The translations under genes were made by a program, and so were the position numbers. The notes beneath the pieces are model-generated. The model searched no databases. It had not been told where the DNA came from and saw only the letters and a list, made by a program, of their open reading frames with translations. This document shows positions 59,601-64,000 of a stretch of DNA of 64,000 nt, in pieces (the stretch's first letter is position 1; every line of letters starts with the position of its first letter). The DNA is from Litoditis marina (Eukaryota; Nematoda; Chromadorea; Rhabditida; Rhabditidae): the NCBI GenBank assembly GCA_964036275.1, contig OZ038436.1:10365904-10429903 (forward strand). The letters run 5' to 3'.

Positions 59601-62600
59601 ATGCTCACTGGCGTACACCTTCTTCTGATGTTATGACACTTTACCTATGAGATCAAACTACAAATCCCATTCCACCCTCACCTAGCTTACATCTCTTTTC
59701 CTTTTCATCAGAGTCTCATCAGAGTTACCTTTGAGATCGAACTACAATCTACCAAAACGATCTATTCCCTTGTCACCGGCATAGAGAACTACAAATTCAA
59801 TTCCATGCTCACCTGGCGTACGTCTCTTTTCTTTTCATGATAGTTTGACCAGAGTTACCGACATTCGAGATTTGAGATCACAATACAAACGCAGCCTCTT
59901 TCCCAGTTACCGGAATCAAACTACAAAATCCATGCTTACCTTGCATACATCTCTCTCTCTGTTTCTATGATAGTTTAACCGTCAGCTAAAGATTTTCGGG
60001 ACCAAACTCCAAAATCGGTATATTTCCTTGTCTTTGAGATCAAACTACAAATTTTCTCCTTACCTGGCGTACATCTCCTTCTGTTTCCAGGCCCTGTGCT
60101 GCAACAGTCGACGTCGTCTCATCTCCAATCGATACGGGGACGGCTTCATTACCGGGAACTTTAGGAGGGAAATCTGAAAATTCTTGTTGAACGTAATATT
60201 GCTAAGCAGCTGGTACTAACAGCACGTGTCTATCTATACGTCAATATAGCTCATTGCTCGTCAGTATAATTTTCTGTATCAATACATTTCTTTTGAATGT
60301 TTTTGAAAACAGGGCGTGTGTGTGAAAGGAAGAAAGAAAAAGTGCGATGGAAGGGAGAGAGAGAGATATCAGATATGAAGGGGGGGGGGGGGGGCGTGAG
60401 AACGAGTGTGTGATAGAAAGAAATGAAAATAGATGAAGATAGAGGGAGAGAGAGAGCCAGAGCGAAAGAGAGAGAGAGAGAGTGATAAATGAAAATGAAA
60501 AGAAATAGAGTCTAACCGTAGTTCCGGGCCACACCGAGGCTGTCGCCCTCTCCACCAGATCCACCGCTCGAACCTTGCACAAATCCGACTGCAGCAGCGA
60601 GTTGAACAGAGTTCTGAATGAGTAAAATTTTTGCTGAAAGTCAAGTTTTGACTCTTTTTTGTTTGATTTAGTACTTAGTTTTTAGATGATTCAATAGTAC
60701 TGCAGATAAAACATAGAAATATCTTCAAGTTCATAACTACTGAACTATCATAGTTCTAGCTGCACACTTCTCTGAAGTGAAGCCAACCAACCGCGGTACT
60801 GATATATGAAATATATAGAAAAGTGGTTAATAAAAATACTACTGTAATAAAAACGAATTTAAAAAAACCAACGATTTGCCTGCATTCGTGCAGCCGACCA
60901 GATACATGTCACTTCTCATACTCGACTTCACATTCGTCCATTTCAAGTGGATCTCCTGAAAGTGGTCCGTTAGGTACATACCCCAGTAAAGTTGTCCGAA
61001 TAGTCAGAAAAAATGAAAAATGGACTACTTTTCTGCCGGAAAGAAGATAATCGGTCTACTTTTGATGAAAAATCATTGATTTTCACGTGTTTACGTATGA
61101 AAACGGTGTTTGGTTAGGTATTTCGTAATGTTTTAGTGAAACGGGAGATAGAACACGACTCCAATCGTTACCACAGCTCATCTTAGATTATAGACCTATG
61201 GGAGAAAAACCTAGTCATTCCTTCTAAGAGCGAGCTGGCTGATGTGACCAGACTGGTACGATGCCACATCGAAAATCACTTTATTTCACCCACCGTCCAA
61301 AGTATTTTTGATGTTTCAAGAACAAACGGTAACCTTCCGTTTCAAACCATTATGTGAGACTGCTACATATGGTGAGCTTAAAGATGGCCTGGCAGGAACA
61401 CAATCTCGTTCCTTGCGCTCCACGGTTAATTCGTTTGCTCCAACGCGAACACGCCTCAAAAACGAAGTTTTCGAATCTCCGCTAATGAATTGTAATTAAC
61501 TGGTGCACAAAATATCAATTAGTTAGTTTTTGTGGCGTATTTGCATTGGAGCGACGGGATTAACCGTGGAGCGCAAGGCACGAGATTTGGTTCCTGTCAG
61601 ACCACCTTTAAGTTGTTCCCACCCAAAAACCCACTTCTTTTACCATAATCATCCTCACATCTAATCATATTCCAGTATAGTTGTTCAAATTGTCTAAAAA
61701 ATCAACCAACAAGAAAAATTCGCCGATTTGTGATCAAACGGGTGATTTCTCACGTATTTCGAAGAAAGTTCCTTATTGTAGTGTAGTCACACCTCACCGG
61801 TGCATCTAATGCACCTACCGTAATCAGTTCCTCGATACCGTAACCCGTCTTGGCGCTAACGAGTGACGTGTGCAGAATGTTGAATTTGTCGCGGAACCCG
61901 GCCTTTTCGATGGCCTCTTGCACGACGGTTCGGAATCTCTTGAGGTAACCGCAGCGGGCGTCCGGGGGTAGAAGGTCGACCTTGTTACCTGTAATAGGGA
62001 GGGTGTAATAAGGGAAAGACGGAGAGAGAGGGAGAGAGAGAGATAAAGAGAGAGGAGAGAGATAAATACAGGGCAGGGGAGATAGATAGATACGTGCTCG
62101 AAATCACTTCTCAACTATCTCAGTCGAAGATGAAGCTGAAGGGTTGAACGATCTGTTATTCATAGGCAAATAAAATATGTCAGGATGTCGCCAAACTAAT
62201 ATTTTGAAAATTTGACCAACCTCGCGCACAGCTCGCTAGGGGCTAGGAGTTGTTAACGGATGGGAGTCTTCAATAACAACTATCCACTTTCCTACCGTAC
62301 ACATCAAACTATCGAACCCTCCAACTGTGGTAGAACTAACCGACGACAATCATGGGCTTCTGGCTGCCGATGATGTCCGGGAGGTGTCGGTGGACGCTGC
62401 CGGGGATGTCCGTCACATCCACCACTAGTATGACGAGCGCCTCGATCTTCGTCCGCAGATGGGACAGCATGGAGGCGTAGTCCACCGGACACACGTTCAC
62501 GTTCAGCTGAAACATTTCACTGCAGTTAAATGGGGGCAGTCCGCTAGTGTTAAGAATAAATTAGAGAGGACGAAAACTCTACTGATTTGGCATCACACCA

Positions 62601-64000
62601 ATTCACGTTCAACTGAAACGAAAGAATCTTCAATGAGTGGTGTGTGGCCGTGGGGGCGGGCGGCGAATTCATTGGAGGACCGGGTCCTTCCCGAACCGGA
62701 CCGATTTGACTGGAGAACCAGTCGGTTTCGAATGGCGGTTCGGTTCTCCAGTGACCGGTTCGGTTCGATTCGGGAAAGACCCGGTTCTCCAGTGAATTGG
62801 CTCAGGCAGCAAATGGTTTGTGTGTAATAAGACCCCACCCCATTTAAAAGGATAAAGTTTGATTTGGTGTTCGGTAAAATTGTGCAACAACTGTTGTACA
62901 ACACAAACGGTGTGCGCGTTCCAAATGGTAAACCAGCAAGAACTGTGAGATGTCCTAGTTACTGAATCACTCACAAACTACAAGACAAGAACAGAATAGC
63001 ACACATAAACGTGAAAGAAACGTATACGTACCAAAAAGTCGTGATTCTTCAGCAGATGACATCTTCTGCACAGAATTGACGACGCATCGGATTCCATCTT
63101 TTCGAATAACTCGACGGGCAGAAATCCGGGCAGCGAACTGTCCTGAAAACACAAAAATTACGGTGAAACATTTGAGAGAGTTTGAAATCTGCGCCCGTAT
63201 TTTGTAAGCTCAAGTAGCCATGTAAGTTACATGAGCGAATTTTCAAATAGTAATCATTAACTCGTGATTGCCTTGGTTCAACAGATTGTTTAGTATGTTT
63301 TGAAGTAGCAAAGAGTATCATTAGAAAGAGCAAAACACAGTGAAAACTGTTGAAAACTGAGGCAAATCAGAACTATTAAAAATTTGCTCAAGTAATTTAC
63401 ATGGCTACTAGCTACTTGAGCTTACAAAATACGGCCACTGATGTAACGTAAAGAGGGATGATTTTATACACCATCGAGAAAAAGTTTGTCCTTCTAGATC
63501 AGGCGTCAGGTTACATTTTCTGAGCGAACACAAACGATTATATTATAAAATGAGCAGGGATGCTCGTGCTGTTGAGTTTCGGCATTAAAGAAGGACGATG
63601 ATGTGGACCAATCCCGTGTCAACGGTCCTTCAAACGGCAATTGAAAAATGTATTGCAGTTTAAAGGACGGAAGCGTTGGGATTGGACCACATAATCGGCC
63701 TTCTTTAATATCAGCACTGCTTATTTATTCTAACTATTTAGTAGGCGAAAACCGTGAACCGTGATACTATCGATGCAAAATGTGCGCTGCCTATAAATAG
63801 GCAGTGCAACACTTGAGCGTGCCTATTTTTGAATTATCGTCAATCGTCGCGTGTTTGTCCCAGAACATGGAATATGTACAACTATAGTCTCATTATTTTT
63901 GGAAATGCACCCGTTTTTCGAGAAACGATACAAATTTTCTAATTTGATCAAAAGAAAGCGGTTTCTAAATTTTCTTGTCTATTGATGAGAGGTTGCCAAT
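53961..64000 (-). CDS. NOA1, circularly permuted mitochondrial GTPase (5' end outside window)
   Basis: An ortholog of nitric-oxide-associated protein 1 (YqeH/RbgA-like GTPase family), which acts in mitochondria in ribosome assembly and translation. Thirteen exons (1,557 bp, 518 codons to TGA at 53961) fit with consistent phases. GTPase motifs come in permuted order: NKVD (G4) and SAKTG (G5) in the exon at 61819, GCTNAGKS (G1) spanning 60873/60613, PGTT (G2) at 60517, DTPG (G3) at 57882. Upstream, CRRCH is half of the N-terminal zinc-binding region, whose partner cysteines must lie beyond the last exon seen (63142). The C-terminal half matches the family (VLSSIGWVMVTS, then a basic tail KNKKNKRNV). 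The roughly 180 N-terminal residues, including any mitochondrial targeting peptide, are outside the window. Confidence 0.92.
54460..54478. other. GC-rich perfect palindrome
   Basis: ctagacgcctgcggcgtctag forms a hairpin with 9-bp arms in the last NOA1 intron. Confidence 0.7.
54620..55015. repeat. 70-bp / 140-bp tandem repeat in NOA1 intron
   Basis: About 5.5 units, each with acgcctaccaacgtattccg-like sequence and aacacgtg. Units alternate in type, so the longer period is about 140 bp. Confidence 0.9.
56112..56297 (-). CDS. NOA1 exon (C-terminal domain)
   Basis: Acceptor cttccag, donor GTAAGA; 62 codons (SDVVLSSIGWVMVTSSSESR). Confidence 0.93.
56579..56610. repeat. (ATT)n microsatellite
   Basis: ta(tta)n run close to the donor of the NOA1 exon at 56627. 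Confidence 0.95.
56627..56803 (-). CDS. NOA1 exon
   Basis: Acceptor tgtttcag, donor GTAGGA; 59 codons (LTTFVSDDLPLFVVNSADVD and VPRGNRDRM). Confidence 0.93.
57472..57618 (-). CDS. NOA1 exon
   Basis: Acceptor atatgcag, donor GTTTAC; 49 codons (FTLDELVRVLPRSLLMPRTA, IGGVARIDV). Confidence 0.92.
57668..57880. repeat. CT-rich simple repeat
   Basis: 210 bp of imperfect ctct/tttctct, ending at the donor of the NOA1 exon at 57882. Confidence 0.93.
57882..57960 (-). CDS. NOA1 exon (G3)
   Basis: Acceptor ccttttcag-like, donor GTGAGA; encodes TWCFDTPGTVNEEQ, with DTPG the G3 motif. Confidence 0.9.
57979..58100. mobile_element. MITE family M1, copy 4
   Basis: ttaaagaaggacgattatg to cgtccttcttt, near-palindromic. 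It lies 19 bp from the NOA1 exon ending at 57960. Confidence 0.85.
58353..58432 (-). CDS. NOA1 exon
   Basis: Acceptor catttag, donor GTATCA; 26 codons (DQEEELQPVAIRDVLSQAEH). Weakly conserved, kept on phase and splice sites. Confidence 0.8.
58746..59073. mobile_element. Inverted-repeat MITE M3
   Basis: 328 bp with ctctagaatttggcg and GC-rich cgagtcgcc at one end and the complement at the other, plus a nested inverted pair (cgcctgcgattat). Non-coding. Confidence 0.8.
59235..59307 (-). CDS. NOA1 exon
   Basis: Acceptor ttattcag, donor GTATGT; 24 codons (KRLLQDTGDSSYAVLSDMIQ). Confidence 0.82.
59510..60063. repeat. Tandem copies of an exon-end/splice-donor segment
   Basis: At least five degenerate copies of the stretch that ends the NOA1 exon at 60064: ctcacctggcgtacatctc-like sequence at 59537, 59607, 59678, 59808 and 59935, each preceded by gagatcaaactacaaa. 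Several keep an intact GT donor on the minus strand. Confidence 0.8.
60064..60173 (-). CDS. NOA1 exon
   Basis: Acceptor attttcag, donor GTAAGG; encodes ISLLKFPVMKPSPYRLEMRR and AWKQKEMYAR. Confidence 0.92.
60375..60490. repeat. G run and GA-rich simple repeat
   Basis: A run of about 14 g near 60380 followed by imperfect gaga. Confidence 0.85.
60517..60613 (-). CDS. NOA1 exon (after G1; G2)
   Basis: Acceptor tcattcag, donor GTTAGA; encodes TLFNSLLQSDLCKVRAVDLV and WPGTT. Confidence 0.93.
60873..60955 (-). CDS. NOA1 exon (G1 P-loop)
   Basis: Acceptor tcttcag-like, donor GTTGGT; encodes DMYLVGCTNAGKS with the serine codon split across the intron. Confidence 0.93.
60977..61115. mobile_element. 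MITE family M2, copy 4 (partial)
   Basis: cataccccagtaaagttgtc start and ccggaaagaagataatcg interior; the far end is lost. Confidence 0.7.
61377..61612. mobile_element. Inverted-repeat MITE M4
   Basis: 236 bp with about 67-bp imperfect inverted arms (cttaaagatggcctggcagg against its complement), sharing ccttgcgctccacggttaat. Confidence 0.85.
61819..61988 (-). CDS. NOA1 exon (G4 and G5)
   Basis: Acceptor tattacag, donor GTAGGT; encodes NKVDLLPPDARCGYLKRFRT and SAKTGYGIEELIT. Confidence 0.95.
62017..62072. repeat. GA-rich simple repeat
   Basis: Imperfect gagaga in a NOA1 intron. Confidence 0.85.
62341..62506 (-). CDS. NOA1 exon
   Basis: Acceptor tgtttcag, donor GTTAGT; encodes ALVILVVDVTDIPGSVHRHL and the strand before NKVD (IGSQKPMIVVG). 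Confidence 0.94.
63032..63142 (-). CDS. NOA1 exon (zinc-binding part)
   Basis: Acceptor gttttcag, donor GTACGT; encodes LPGFLPVELFEKMESDASSI and CRRCHLLKNHDF, half of the family's N-terminal zinc motif. Confidence 0.9.
63195..63434. mobile_element. Inverted-repeat MITE M5
   Basis: 240 bp with about 45-bp imperfect inverted arms: ccgtattttgtaagctcaag at one end and its complement at the other. In the first NOA1 intron seen. Confidence 0.85.
63585..63708. mobile_element. MITE family M1, copy 5
   Basis: ttaaagaaggacgatgatg to cggccttctttaa; near-palindromic. Confidence 0.85.
63709..64000. other. Unassigned right end with TATA module
   Basis: No exon seen. tataaata at 63792 is followed at the same distance as in blocks B by acacttgagcgtgccta. 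Confidence 0.4.

Overview
The window is nuclear DNA from an animal, most likely an invertebrate; I cannot name the lineage from sequence alone. Evidence for an animal: two intron-rich genes with GT-AG introns and clear orthology to metazoan SNX14 and NOA1, plus BEL/Pao, R2-type and gag/envelope-type retroelements and many short inverted-repeat elements.

Left third (1-27.3 kb): long arrays of an 86-bp satellite. Higher-order repeats are visible (a 34-monomer, 2,924-bp block occurs twice in 1-5.7 kb). The satellite is interrupted by (i) four 5'-truncated copies of an R2-like non-LTR retrotransposon with a restriction-like endonuclease, all resuming satellite at the same base of the monomer, (ii) one 9.7-kb BEL/Pao LTR retrotransposon on the minus strand with intact gag and pol and an extra zinc-knuckle ORF in the envelope position, and (iii) one unidentified 0.5-kb insert.

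Middle (27.3-37 kb): a decayed minus-strand retroelement with gag remnants, an envelope-like ORF directly behind gag and a separate zinc-knuckle ORF, but no reverse transcriptase that I can see. It is flanked by diverged direct repeats and by two related plus-strand TATA promoter modules.

Right (37-64 kb): two host genes on the minus strand, head to tail. NOA1, a circularly permuted mitochondrial GTPase, runs from beyond the right edge to 53961 (13 exons seen). SNX14, an ER-anchored sorting nexin with PXA, RGS, PX and Nexin-C domains, runs from 53272 to 37030. I could assemble 24 exons with consistent phase, giving about 908 residues. Introns carry several families of short inverted-repeat elements, CT microsatellites, and local duplications of exon ends with their splice sites.

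The main candidate for an undescribed system is the satellite-specific R2-like retrotransposon. Second are the BEL element with two different triple zinc-knuckle ORFs and the duplicated splice-site arrays in introns. All comparisons were made by eye; no database search was run.
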